From Streptomyces sp. Tu6071 (GTDB lineage Bacteria; Actinomycetota; Actinomycetes; Streptomycetales; Streptomycetaceae): DNA of 64,000 nucleotides. The position numbers and the translations under genes were made by a program. Under the pieces are notes generated by a model, which worked only from the letters and a program-made list of their open reading frames with translations, ran no database searches and was not told where the DNA came from. Position 1 is the stretch's first letter. Each line of letters starts with the position of its first letter. The stretch is from the NCBI RefSeq assembly GCF_000213055.1, contig NZ_CM001165.1, positions 7,061,445-7,125,444 on the forward strand, written 5' to 3'. This document shows positions 24,632 through 33,001 of the stretch, one piece after another.

Positions 24632-25684
24632 TCAGAACCTTCCGTCGCGGACCTGGAACTTGGTGGGCTTGCCCGAGAGCGGCAGCCCGCGCCGCAGCCA
24701 CTCGGCCTGCCAGCCGACGAGCGTGCGCAGCGGCACGCCCGGGTAGCCGAACAGCGCGTGGCACCGCGAGGCGTCCGAAAGCAGCGCCGTGCCGGACTCC
24801 GCACCGGCGTACGCGGCTTCGGTGCCGAACTCCTCGGCGAGGAGGGCGGCGAGGCGGCGCACCGAGGCGGTCTCGGGGCCCGTGAGGTTGAGCGTGAAGG
24901 GCTCGCTCGTGGCGTGGGCGAGGGAGCGCAGGGCGACCTCGTTCGCGTAGCCCTGCCACACGACGTTGACGTGCCCGGTCGTCACGTCCACCGGGCTGCC
25001 CGCGCGCACCGTCGTCGCGAGGTCGGCGAGGACCCCGTACCGCAGGTCGACGGCGTAGTTGAGCCGGATCAGCGCGAGCCGCAGTCCGTGCTCGCGGGCG
25101 TGGTGGGTGAAGACGCGTTCGCGGCCGAGGCACGACATCGCGTACTCGCCGACCGGTCCCACCGGGTCGGTCTCGACGCTGCCCGCCGAGGCGGTGGGGA
25201 CGAGCGTGTAGACGTTCCCGGTCGAGAAGGCGGCGATCCGCGCGGCGGCGTAGCGGCGCGCGATCCGGTCGGGGAGCGCCGCGTTGACGGCCCACGCGTG
25301 GTCGGGACGTCCGGCCGAGCCGAACTTCGCGCCGACCATGAAGACGACGTTCCCGGCGTCGGGCAGGTCGGCGGGGTCGCCCGCCATGAGGTCGAAGGTG
25401 ACGGGCCGGATGTTCTCGGCGGCGAGCGCGTCGGCCACCGCGCGGTCGCTCCACCGCGAGACGGCGTGCACGGTGACGTCCGCGCGTCCGCCCGCGTCGA
25501 GGGCGCGGCGCGCGAGCCGGGCGAGGCTCGGGCCCATCTTGCCGCCCGCGCCGAGCAGGACGAGATCGCCCTCCAGGCCCGCGAGATCGGCGACGAGCCC
25601 CGGCGAGGGGGCGGCGAGGAGGTCTTCGAGACCCGTCTCGTCCCCGGGGAAGGAAAGAGTGCTGGACATGGGGGTGTGGGTCAT
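24632..25684 (-). CDS. NAD-dependent epimerase/dehydratase-like protein lacking the catalytic Lys
   Basis: 350 residues. The ATG at 25684 overlaps the permease stop by ATGA. It is an extended-SDR Rossmann fold with LLGAGGKMGPSLARLARR near residue 45 and a middle FSTGNVYTL carrying the Ser/Thr. The active-site YxxxK is altered: Tyr is present in VGEYAMSCLG but the Lys position holds Cys, as the DNA confirms. It may be a non-classical SDR or a binding protein rather than a sugar epimerase. The context (sugar importer, DapA-like enzyme) still indicates a sugar derivative. An alternative start (MSSTLSF) lies five codons in. Confidence 0.85.
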   Translation of the reverse strand: MTHTPMSSTLSFPGDETGLEDLLAAPSPGLVADLAGLEGDLVLLGAGGKMGPSLARLARRALDAGGRADVTVHAVSRWSDRAVADALAAENIRPVTFDLMAGDPADLPDAGNVVFMVGAKFGSAGRPDHAWAVNAALPDRIARRYAAARIAAFSTGNVYTLVPTASAGSVETDPVGPVGEYAMSCLGRERVFTHHAREHGLRLALIRLNYAVDLRYGVLADLATTVRAGSPVDVTTGHVNVVWQGYANEVALRSLAHATSEPFTLNLTGPETASVRRLAALLAEEFGTEAAYAGAESGTALLSDASRCHALFGYPGVPLRTLVGWQAEWLRRGLPLSGKPTKFQVRDGRF

Positions 25685-26625
25685 CCCTTCACGGCCGAAC
25701 CGGTGACGCCCTCGGTGAAGTACCGCTGGCCCACCAGGTAGGCGCTGAAGATCGGAACGAAAGCGACGACGGAACCGGCGAGTACCTGGTTGAGCGGCAC
25801 CTGCTGCTGCTGGAGCGAGGCGATGCCCACGGTGAGCGTGCGCATGTCCGTGGACTGGCCGATGATGAGCGGCCACAGGAAGTCGTTCCAGTGCCACAGG
25901 AAGACGAAGGTGCCGAGCGTCGCGAGGATGGGCTTGAGGAGCGGCAGCACGATCCGGAAGAAGATCTGCAGCTCCGAGCAGCCGTCGAGACGGGCCGCCT
26001 CGAACAGCTCGTCGGGCAGCCCCATGATGAACTGCCGCATGAGGAAGACGGCTTGGGCGTTGGCGAGGGTCGGCAGGATTAGACCCCAGTAGGTGTCCAC
26101 GCCGCCGAGCTTCGCGATGAGGATGAAGGTCGGGATCATCGTGACGTGGTACGGGACCATGACCATCGACAGGAACGACCAGAACATCGTCTCGCGCCCG
26201 GGGAAGCGCTTCTTCGCGAAGGCGTACCCGGCGAGCGCCGAGAGCACGAGCACCCCGACGACCGAGACGACGGAGTACACGAGGGTGTTGAGCAGCCAGC
26301 GCGGTACGTCTTGCGAGCCGAGCACGTCCCCGTAGGCACCGCCGTGCAGCGGCCACGGCGCGAGGCTGCCCGGCAGGTCGACGGCGCCCTCCGGCTTCAG
26401 CGAGAGCACGACCATCGCGTAGAACGGGAAGATCGTGACGAGCGCGGCGACGACGAGCAGCACCCCGCGCAGCACCTTGCCGCCGCGGCGCATCCGCAGC
26501 GCGGCGGGCAGGGTCTCGTGCGGCTTGGGCTCGCGCGGGCGCGGGACGCGCTTCCCCGGGGCCGCCGCGGCGGGTTTCGCCGCGGACTCCTCGGCGGTAC
26601 GGGGCAGTTCGGCGGTGTCGCTCAT
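25681..26625 (-). CDS. Carbohydrate ABC transporter permease (MalG-like)
   Basis: 314 residues. A 35-residue Pro/Ala-rich cytoplasmic head, then six helices, with the EAA loop ELFEAARLDGCSELQIFFRI between helices 4 and 5 that docks the ATPase. The end YFTEGVTGSAVKG is typical of MalG/UgpE-like permeases. It pairs with the permease upstream, whose stop lies three bases from this ATG, and the binding protein at 27793. No ATPase gene is in the cluster, so a shared MsiK-type ATPase, as is usual in Streptomyces sugar importers, probably energises it. Confidence 0.95.
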   Translation of the reverse strand: MSDTAELPRTAEESAAKPAAAAPGKRVPRPREPKPHETLPAALRMRRGGKVLRGVLLVVAALVTIFPFYAMVVLSLKPEGAVDLPGSLAPWPLHGGAYGDVLGSQDVPRWLLNTLVYSVVSVVGVLVLSALAGYAFAKKRFPGRETMFWSFLSMVMVPYHVTMIPTFILIAKLGGVDTYWGLILPTLANAQAVFLMRQFIMGLPDELFEAARLDGCSELQIFFRIVLPLLKPILATLGTFVFLWHWNDFLWPLIIGQSTDMRTLTVGIASLQQQQVPLNQVLAGSVVAFVPIFSAYLVGQRYFTEGVTGSAVKG

Positions 26626-26627
26626 CG

Positions 26628-27536
26628 TCAGCTCTCCTTTCCGATGACCAGCCGCTGGACGGCCGCGACCACGAGGGTCAGGACGAACAGGACGCAGCCG
26701 ATCGCGCTGGCGTAGCCGAGGTCGAAGTACTTGAAGCCGGCGTCGTAGAGCTGGAAGACGAGGCTGTAGCTCGCGTTCGCCGGGCCGCCGCCGGTCATCA
26801 TGTAGACCGCGTCGAAGACCTGGAAGCTCGCGGTGGTCTCGATGACCGCGAGGAAGAAGAACGAGCCCTTGAGCTGCGGCGCGACGATGTACCGGAACCG
26901 CTTCCAGGGCCCGGCCCCGTCCACGAGGGCGGCCTCCTCCAGCTCGCGCGGGACCTCCTGGAGCCGGGCGAGGAGGATGAGCATCCCGTAGCCGCAGCGC
27001 GACCAGACGCCGACGACGGCGAGCGCGGGCAGCACGAGCGCCGAGTCCGCGAGCCAGGACTGGTCGGGCAGGCCGACGAGACCCATGACCTTCGACCACG
27101 GTCCGTCCGAGGAGAAGATCCACAGGAAGACCGTCGAGGCGAGGATGAGGCTCGTGACGACCGGCAGGAAGAACACCGAGCGGAACAGTTTCGAGCCGCG
27201 GAAGGCGCGGCGGGTCAGGAGCGCGAGGCCGAGCGAGGCGGCGATCGTGACGGGCACGGCCATGACCGTGTAGACGACCGTGACCTTCAGGGCCGACCAG
27301 AAGAGCGGGTCGTGCACGAGCCGGTCGAAGTTGTCGAGGCCGGTGAAGTGCGTGTCCTGGCCGAGGGTGTAGTCGGTGAAGCCGAGCAGCAGGCCCGCGA
27401 GGCCGGGGCCGAAGCGGAAGGCGAGGAAGAGGAGGAGAGCGGGCAGGACGAAGAGCAGACCGATCCTGGCCTCGCGCCGGGCGTGCGGCCCGCGCCGGGT
27501 CCTGGCGGGGTGAGGGCGTTCCGCGAGAGCGGACAC
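26628..27536 (-). CDS. Carbohydrate ABC transporter permease (MalF-like)
   Basis: 302 residues from GTG 27536 behind a perfect AAGGAGGT. Six helices, and the EAA loop ELEEAALVDGAGPWKRFRYI. A typical TGGGPANASYSLVFQLYD block precedes the last helix. It forms the heterodimeric channel with the MalG-like subunit just downstream. It follows the binding-protein gene by 256 bases that hold a repeated hairpin element, which may reduce permease expression relative to the binding protein. Confidence 0.95.
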   Translation of the reverse strand: MSALAERPHPARTRRGPHARREARIGLLFVLPALLLFLAFRFGPGLAGLLLGFTDYTLGQDTHFTGLDNFDRLVHDPLFWSALKVTVVYTVMAVPVTIAASLGLALLTRRAFRGSKLFRSVFFLPVVTSLILASTVFLWIFSSDGPWSKVMGLVGLPDQSWLADSALVLPALAVVGVWSRCGYGMLILLARLQEVPRELEEAALVDGAGPWKRFRYIVAPQLKGSFFFLAVIETTASFQVFDAVYMMTGGGPANASYSLVFQLYDAGFKYFDLGYASAIGCVLFVLTLVVAAVQRLVIGKES

Positions 27537-27677
27537 GGGACCTCCTTCGGGGTGGTGCGGACGCCGCACGGGGCGGCGCGAGGGGCGGGGGAGCGGAGGG
27601 ACGTCGAGGGCGGGAGCGGGGCGGGCCGGTGGGACGGGGCGGGCGGGTCCGGTTCTGCGCCGGGCGGGGGGCCGGTA

Positions 27678-27749
27678 CGTCCGGCACCGGACGGTACGGA
27701 CGTGCCGGTGGGGCGGGGCCGGTGCGTCCGGCACCGGACGGTACGGACG
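27678..27749. repeat. Duplicated 25-base element with internal dyads between binding-protein and permease genes
   Basis: A 25-base sequence starting CGTCCGGCACCGGACG occurs at 27678-27702 and again, identical, at 27725-27749. Each copy contains a self-complementary GTCCGG-CA-CCGGAC hairpin. Located inside the importer operon right after the binding-protein gene (which stops at 27793 on the minus strand), it may be an RNA stabiliser or partial terminator that keeps binding-protein mRNA in excess. The remainder of 27537-27792 is G-rich and shows nothing else. Confidence 0.65.
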
Positions 27750-27792
27750 CGCGGTGGCCCGCACGTACCCCCGGCCCCCGCCCCCTCCTCGC

Positions 27793-29040
27793 TCAGCGCT
27801 TGCGCGCGATGACCTGGTCCGCGGCCTTCGCCGCCGCGTCGAGCGCGTCCTTCGGGCTCTTCTTGCCGAGCAGCGCGGCCTGGATCTCCGGGGCGAGCGA
27901 GCCCATGACGTCGCGCGCGGCGGTCGCGAGCGGGCCGACCTTGGTGGTGTCGAGCGCCTTCGCGGTCTCCTGCTGGCGCGCGTCACCGGGGTAGAGGTCG
28001 CTCGCGTCCTCGCGGGTCGGGAAGTAGCCGCCGGGCTTCTGGAGCCCCGCGCTGTTCTTCGACCGGCTCACGAAGCTCACCCACTTCCCGGCGGCCTTCG
28101 TGTCGCCCCCCTTGAAGACCGCGAGGGTGCCCACGGTGCCGTAGGCGGCGCTCGTGTCGGCGCTGAGCGGCTGCCGGACGACGATGTTGTCCTCGCCCCA
28201 GAAGGGCGCGACCTCGGCGGCGGTGTTCTGCCACGTGCAGGCGACCTTGTTCTTCGCGAGGTCGGTCTGCTCCATCTTCGGCGTCGAGGTGACGAGGTCC
28301 TTCGGTGTCCACCCCTTCCGCACGTACGTCCGCAGCCAGCTCAGCGCCTTGACGCCGGCCGCGCTGTTGAAGGCGACGCTCTTGTTGTCCTTCGCGAAGA
28401 CGTCCCCGCCCGCCTGCCAGAGGAGCGGGTAGAAGGTCATGTTGAGCGTCGCGGTCGTGTCGCCGCTGTAGCTCGTCGCGTAGTAGCCCTTCGCCTTGAG
28501 CTTCGGGGCGAGCGCGTCGAGGTCGTCCCACGTGCTCGGGTACTGGTCGGCGAGCCCCGCGGCCTCGAAGACCTTCTTGTCGCACAGCAGCGGGTACGCC
28601 GACATGAGGACGGGCGTCGCGAGCGCCTTGCCGTCGACCGTGACCGCCGCGCGCGCCGCGGGGCGGAGCGCCTTCGTGTCGGCGGCGGACAGGTACTCGT
28701 CGGCGGGCACCAGGTTGCGCTGGTAGGCGGGGAGCTGATCGGGGATGAGGTAGGCGACGTCGGGGCCCTTGTTCGCGGAGAGCGCGGTGGCGAGGGAGGT
28801 GTCGCGGTTGGCCCAGGGGTAGGTGGACACCTTGACGTCGATGTCGGGGTTCTTCTTCTCGAACTCCTTCACCAGGCCGTCCCAGTACGCCTTGTTGGCC
28901 TTCTCGTCGGTGATGACGGGGTAGACCCAGGCGTTCACGGTGCCCTTGCCCGAGCCGCCGCTGCCGGAGCCGCACGCGGCGGTCGCGGCGAGGGTCGTGA
29001 GGGCGAGGGCGGTACAGGCGAGGCTGCGGCGGATTCTCAT
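27793..29040 (-). CDS. Sugar-binding lipoprotein of an ABC importer
   Basis: 415 residues. Lys/Arg head, hydrophobic core and a lipobox ending AAC followed by GSGSGGSG. The mature part has the family-1 (MalE-like) layout, with an early VNAWVYPVITDEKANKAYW, GPDVAYLIPDQ, and LLWQAGGDVF in the centre. It captures the substrate outside the membrane and hands it to the two permeases downstream. It lies 65 bases after the Gfo/Idh/MocA gene. The ligand is unknown; the surrounding enzymes point to a sugar-acid oligomer. Confidence 0.95.
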   Translation of the reverse strand: MRIRRSLACTALALTTLAATAACGSGSGGSGKGTVNAWVYPVITDEKANKAYWDGLVKEFEKKNPDIDVKVSTYPWANRDTSLATALSANKGPDVAYLIPDQLPAYQRNLVPADEYLSAADTKALRPAARAAVTVDGKALATPVLMSAYPLLCDKKVFEAAGLADQYPSTWDDLDALAPKLKAKGYYATSYSGDTTATLNMTFYPLLWQAGGDVFAKDNKSVAFNSAAGVKALSWLRTYVRKGWTPKDLVTSTPKMEQTDLAKNKVACTWQNTAAEVAPFWGEDNIVVRQPLSADTSAAYGTVGTLAVFKGGDTKAAGKWVSFVSRSKNSAGLQKPGGYFPTREDASDLYPGDARQQETAKALDTTKVGPLATAARDVMGSLAPEIQAALLGKKSPKDALDAAAKAADQVIARKR

Positions 29041-29105
29041 GGTGGTGTTCTCCAGGCGGTACGGGGGAGGGGGCGGCGTTCGGCGGTGCGAGGCGCGGGG
29101 GGTGG

Positions 29106-30407
29106 TCAGCGGGCGGGGACCTGCTCGACGGTCCCGTGGTGGCGGGAGCGTTCCGCGGCGAATGCCGCGAGGTGCGAGCCGAGCGAGTCGAGGGGGCCCG
29201 AGCGGATGCGCGAGAGGTCCCCGGTGGCGAGCGCGTCGACGAAGGAGGCGATGAGGACGGTGTCGCCGCCGCCGTGTCCCTCGGCGGCGTTCGAACCGGT
29301 CGCCTCCGTCTCGTGGACGGTGACGGTGTCGTCGCGGAAGTCGTGCACGGTGACGCGCTCGCCGTCGCCGCGCAGCCAGCCGTGGCTTCCGAAGATCCGG
29401 GTCTGGCGGTGCGTCTGCTCGGTGAAGGCGCTCATCGTGAACGTCCCGGTGATCCCGCCGGAGAGCCGCATCGCGACGACCTGGTTGTCGACCACGTCGT
29501 TGTCCGCGTGGTAGACGCACCGCCCGTACGGCCCCGAGCGCAGCGCCTCGGTGAGCACCGCCTCGTCCTCGGGCCCGTGCGCGCGGTCGGTGACGTGGCT
29601 GACGGGCCAGGCGCCGCCGGTTTCGCGCAGCGCCGGGTAGTAGAGCTTGCGCGCCGAGTACGGGCACGCCGACTCGACCGCTTCGGGGCAGGCGAGGCAC
29701 GTCGTCGCCGCGTGCTCGGGCGCGTTCTCGGGGCGGAAGTGGGCGAGCGAGCCGAAGCTCGCGACGGTCTCGATGCGGCGGCCCGTCACATAGGCGATCC
29801 AGTCGAGGTCGTGGCTCGACTTGGCGAGGATCATCGGGGACGAGGCGGCCTCGCTGCGCCAGGGACCGCGTACGTAGCTGTGCGCGTAGTGCCACCAGCC
29901 GACCGGCTCCAGGTGCTCGATCCCGGTGACCGTGCCGAGCACCCCGCTGTCCACGACGCCCTTCACGAGGTCGGTGTACGGCGTGTACCGCAGGACGTGG
30001 CACACGGCGAAGGGCACCCCGGTGCCGAGGACGCCTTCGACGAGGCGGCGGGTCTCCTCCTCGCCCGGCGCGAGCGGCTTCTCGGTGAGCAGCGCGTACC
30101 CGGCGCGGGCGAGCGCGAGGACGGGCTCGACGTGGTCCCTGTCCTGCGTGCACACGAGCACCGCGTCCGCGATCCGCTCGCCGCCGGGGCCGGGCAGCAG
30201 CCCGCGCCAGTCGTCGAACTCCGCGACGGGCCCCGCCGCGCCCGCCGCCGCACGGGCCCGCGCCGCGGGCAGCGGGTCGGCGACGGCGGTGAGCCGGGCC
30301 CGCCCGGGGTGCGCGTTGATCCAGTCGGTGTACGTCAGGCCGCGGTTGCCCGCGCCCGCGAGCGCGACGCGCACGGGCCCTTCGGGCCGGGGGAGTGGAG
30401 CAGTCAT
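29106..30407 (-). CDS. Gfo/Idh/MocA-family oxidoreductase
   Basis: 433 residues. N-terminal Rossmann fold VALAGAGNRGL, then the family motif LTEKPLAP with the catalytic Lys near residue 108, and a C-terminal alpha/beta domain. A Cys cluster CLACPEAVESACPY (CX2CX7C) in the middle of the C-terminal domain could bind zinc or iron. Such enzymes oxidise or epimerise sugars with NAD(P). It is the first gene of the importer arm. Only about 100 bases, containing the terminator of the beta-helix gene, separate it from that gene, so its promoter must lie there or transcription reads through the terminator. Confidence 0.92.
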   Translation of the reverse strand: MTAPLPRPEGPVRVALAGAGNRGLTYTDWINAHPGRARLTAVADPLPAARARAAAGAAGPVAEFDDWRGLLPGPGGERIADAVLVCTQDRDHVEPVLALARAGYALLTEKPLAPGEEETRRLVEGVLGTGVPFAVCHVLRYTPYTDLVKGVVDSGVLGTVTGIEHLEPVGWWHYAHSYVRGPWRSEAASSPMILAKSSHDLDWIAYVTGRRIETVASFGSLAHFRPENAPEHAATTCLACPEAVESACPYSARKLYYPALRETGGAWPVSHVTDRAHGPEDEAVLTEALRSGPYGRCVYHADNDVVDNQVVAMRLSGGITGTFTMSAFTEQTHRQTRIFGSHGWLRGDGERVTVHDFRDDTVTVHETEATGSNAAEGHGGGDTVLIASFVDALATGDLSRIRSGPLDSLGSHLAAFAAERSRHHGTVEQVPAR

Positions 30408-30454
30408 GGTGAGGTGTCCTCGCGGTACGGGGTGGTGCGGAGGTGGTGCGGGCG

Positions 30455-30503
30455 CACGGGCCCGGCGGGGTGCGCGTACGGGGTGCCGCCCGCCGGGCCC
30501 GTG
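30455..30503 (-). terminator. Terminator after the first beta-helix gene
   Basis: A perfect 15-base-pair stem (30455-30469 with 30489-30503) with a 19-base loop starts 12 bases after the stop of the beta-helix gene at 30515. It separates that gene from the importer operon. Confidence 0.75.
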
Positions 30504-30514
30504 TCCCGGGCCGG

Positions 30515-32731
30515 TCAGCCGAGGAGCAGGTTCCCGTCCTTGTGCCGGACGCGGTCGCCCTCGGCGGGCAGACGGGTGCGGGCCGTGCCGTCCTCGACGC
30601 AGCCGCTGTGCAGCAGCCAGCCCTCGGCGAAGGCCGCTTCGGCGAGGTCGAGGCTGCCGCCGCGCAGGACGGCGCCCTGGGCGAGGTACTCGTTGGCGCC
30701 CTCGGTGAGCCGCACGTGCGCGGTGTCGCCCGCCGGCTCGCTCGTGCAGACGCCGAGCCGCCACCGCACGGTCCGGTCCTTGTCGCCCGTACGGGAGAGC
30801 AGCGCGCCCGACGCGTTGGTGCCGCCGAGCACCGCGCCGCCCTCGACCACGACCTCCTGGTCCTTCGCGCCGTTCAGCACGAGACCGGTGTCCTGGTGGC
30901 GGCCCCCGCGCACGGTCACGGAGGAGTGCGCGAAGGTGCCGGGCGCCGCGTCGGGCTTCCCGGTGAAGGCGCACGCGTCGAGGACGAGCGGCCCGGTGCC
31001 CTTGAAGGAGGCGCCGTCGAGCCCGTCGAGCGCGACCCGCTCCAGGTGCACTGCCGCGCTCACGTTCGCGGCGGTCACCTCGGCGCCCTTGCCGAGCGTG
31101 AAGGCGGAGTCGGCGACGACGGTTGGCCGCGTCGAGCGCTGCGACGACTGCGAGATCACGAGCGGCCCGGACGCGGTGCAGCCGCGCAACTGGGCGCCGT
31201 CCGCGTTGATCCAGATCATCCCGGAGCCCGACTGCGCGTTCCCGATGACGCGCATGTCCTCAAGCGTCAGGTCGGTCACCGCGACGCGCGCCACGAACCA
31301 CGAGCACACGTGCCGCGTGACGCTGACCCGCTTCGCGGCACCGCCCCAGGCCGTTCCCGAGTTGGCGAAGGTCATGAGCCCGGAGTTGCCGGTGTAGACG
31401 AGGTCGTGCTCGAACTGCCCGTGCGTGACGAAGGGGCCCTGGTCGTCGCCGTCGCCGTGGCAGTTGGTCACGTAGCCGTAGGCGGACGCGGTCCAGTCGT
31501 TGAGGTGCCGGGCGTTCGCCGTGTGGCAGTCCTCGACGTGCCCGTACAGGCAGTAGATCTGCTGCGTGAGGTAGCCCGCGCCGCCCCACGTCACCGAGGA
31601 CGGGTTCTTCAGCTGACACTGATAGGTGTGGAAGTACGTGCACCAGCGGCGCATCACGACGGGCCAGAAGGTGCCGGTCGCGTCGATGCCGGAGACGTCG
31701 CAGGAGACGGCGTACTCGTAGGCGACCGGGTGCGAGCCGGAGAGCTGGTCGGCGTCCGGGACGCCTTCGAAGACCATGTTCCGCACGTGGCTGCGGGTCA
31801 CGGGCTCGACCTTCGTCCACCGGAAGGTGCGGCCCGCGGCGAGGTCCCAGCCGATCTTGTAGTTGACGCGGATGTGCGTGCCGTCGACCCGCTGCGTCAC
31901 CTGGACGAGGCGCTGCACCTCCTTCTCGTACTGGCCGCCCCCGGGCTTCGCGTCGATCTCGACGGCCCACCACTCGCCGACCCCGAACGCGCCGGCGTCG
32001 GGCACCTCGAAGATGTCGGCGAGGTCGGGCATGGGCGCCGACAGCTTCGCCGTGAGGGTCGACCCCGTGCGGTGGCCCTTGAAGTAGAGGACGGCGCCGA
32101 AGGGGTTGTCGTTCGTGTTCGGCTCGATGCCGGTGGTGGTGACGCGGTGGCCGCCGAAGTCGAGTTCGATGCCCGAGCGGTCGAAGGTGTGCCGCTTCAC
32201 GAAGTTGAGGTCGGTGTGCGCCTCGACGCGGTGCACCGCCGGGTCGTTGACGAGCGCGTCGAGCGCGGCGTCGGCGGGCGTGTCCGCCCCGAAGACGCCG
32301 AAGGAGCGGAGGTCCACCACGCCCTCGTGCAGGCGCAGCCAACGGCCCTTCTTCCCCGCGCCCTTGTGGGCGAGGACGGTGCCGCCGTTGTCGTCGGCGC
32401 CGGACGTCGCGTCCCAGCGCAGGAGCATCCCGCCGCCGTCGCCCGGCGTGCGGTAGCCGGTGACGAGAACGGTCTCGCCGGGGGCGAGGGCATGCGGGGG
32501 GAGGGCCCGCAGGGCCTTTACATCGGGGACGGTACGGGGCGCGGGGGCGCCCTTGGCGGGCGCGGCCGACGCGGTGGCGGTGCCGGCCGCGGTCGCGGCG
32601 AGCAGGAGGCCGCCGAGGCCGCCCGCGCGCAGGAGCTGCCTGCGGCGGGCCGTGCCGGGCCCGGGGGTTTCGGCTTCGGCCCCGGGTTCGGGGAGTGGTT
32701 CGGGGAAGGGAGGACGGGACGCAGTGCTCAC
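30515..32731 (-). CDS. Tat-exported parallel beta-helix protein, probable polysaccharide-active enzyme (copy 1)
   Basis: 738 residues from GTG 32731. The Tat signal has RRRQLL at residues 29-34, a hydrophobic core and an ASA cut near 65. The rest is repetitive short beta strands, consistent with a right-handed parallel beta-helix as in pectate lyases and polygalacturonases. Blocks shared with the paralogue at 38392 include GYRTPGDGGG, NPFGAV, WPVVMRRW, GGAGYLTQQIYCLYG, CHGDGDD and NADGAQLRGCTA. No standard lyase or GH28 catalytic triad is evident. Related proteins are often labelled 'peptidase C14' in databases, but no caspase His-Cys pair is visible. It has its own promoter and terminator and lies between the importer arm and iclR. 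Confidence 0.85.
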   Translation of the reverse strand: MSTASRPPFPEPLPEPGAEAETPGPGTARRRQLLRAGGLGGLLLAATAAGTATASAAPAKGAPAPRTVPDVKALRALPPHALAPGETVLVTGYRTPGDGGGMLLRWDATSGADDNGGTVLAHKGAGKKGRWLRLHEGVVDLRSFGVFGADTPADAALDALVNDPAVHRVEAHTDLNFVKRHTFDRSGIELDFGGHRVTTTGIEPNTNDNPFGAVLYFKGHRTGSTLTAKLSAPMPDLADIFEVPDAGAFGVGEWWAVEIDAKPGGGQYEKEVQRLVQVTQRVDGTHIRVNYKIGWDLAAGRTFRWTKVEPVTRSHVRNMVFEGVPDADQLSGSHPVAYEYAVSCDVSGIDATGTFWPVVMRRWCTYFHTYQCQLKNPSSVTWGGAGYLTQQIYCLYGHVEDCHTANARHLNDWTASAYGYVTNCHGDGDDQGPFVTHGQFEHDLVYTGNSGLMTFANSGTAWGGAAKRVSVTRHVCSWFVARVAVTDLTLEDMRVIGNAQSGSGMIWINADGAQLRGCTASGPLVISQSSQRSTRPTVVADSAFTLGKGAEVTAANVSAAVHLERVALDGLDGASFKGTGPLVLDACAFTGKPDAAPGTFAHSSVTVRGGRHQDTGLVLNGAKDQEVVVEGGAVLGGTNASGALLSRTGDKDRTVRWRLGVCTSEPAGDTAHVRLTEGANEYLAQGAVLRGGSLDLAEAAFAEGWLLHSGCVEDGTARTRLPAEGDRVRHKDGNLLLG

Positions 32732-32953
32732 GGGGGACTCAACCTCGGGTGGTGGACCGGCTGGTGAGGTGGTGCATTCCCGCGGCGAACAACTACCGGT
32801 CGCACGAGGGCCGTTGCGGGCCCGTACGAGCGGAGGCGGATGGCGAGGAGGAGAAGCGGGGCGGTCGGCCCCGCGCCGTGACCCCGGGAGAGCAGCCCGG
32901 TCGGAAAAACCTGTCACGGCCCGGATCGGGCACTGGCCCTCCGGATTGCCGGT

Positions 32954-32982
32954 ACCTAAGCACCCCCGGCGGCCGAGGTCAA
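32954..32982 (-). promoter_or_regulatory. Sigma-70-type promoter for beta-helix gene copy 1
   Basis: On the minus strand TTGACC (32982-32977) and TTAGGT (32959-32954) are 17 bases apart. The predicted start near 32947 leaves a 5' leader of more than 200 bases before the GTG at 32731. The leader shows no clear second operator. The promoter sits just past the iclR stop (33002), so the two genes are separate units. Confidence 0.6.
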
Positions 32983-33001
32983 CCCCTCACGCGCCCCGCC
33001 C

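Noticed and set aside
30515..32731. Annotation of the beta-helix proteins as caspase-like peptidase C14
   Set aside because: No caspase fold or His-Cys pair is visible. The sequence is built of short beta-helix strands.
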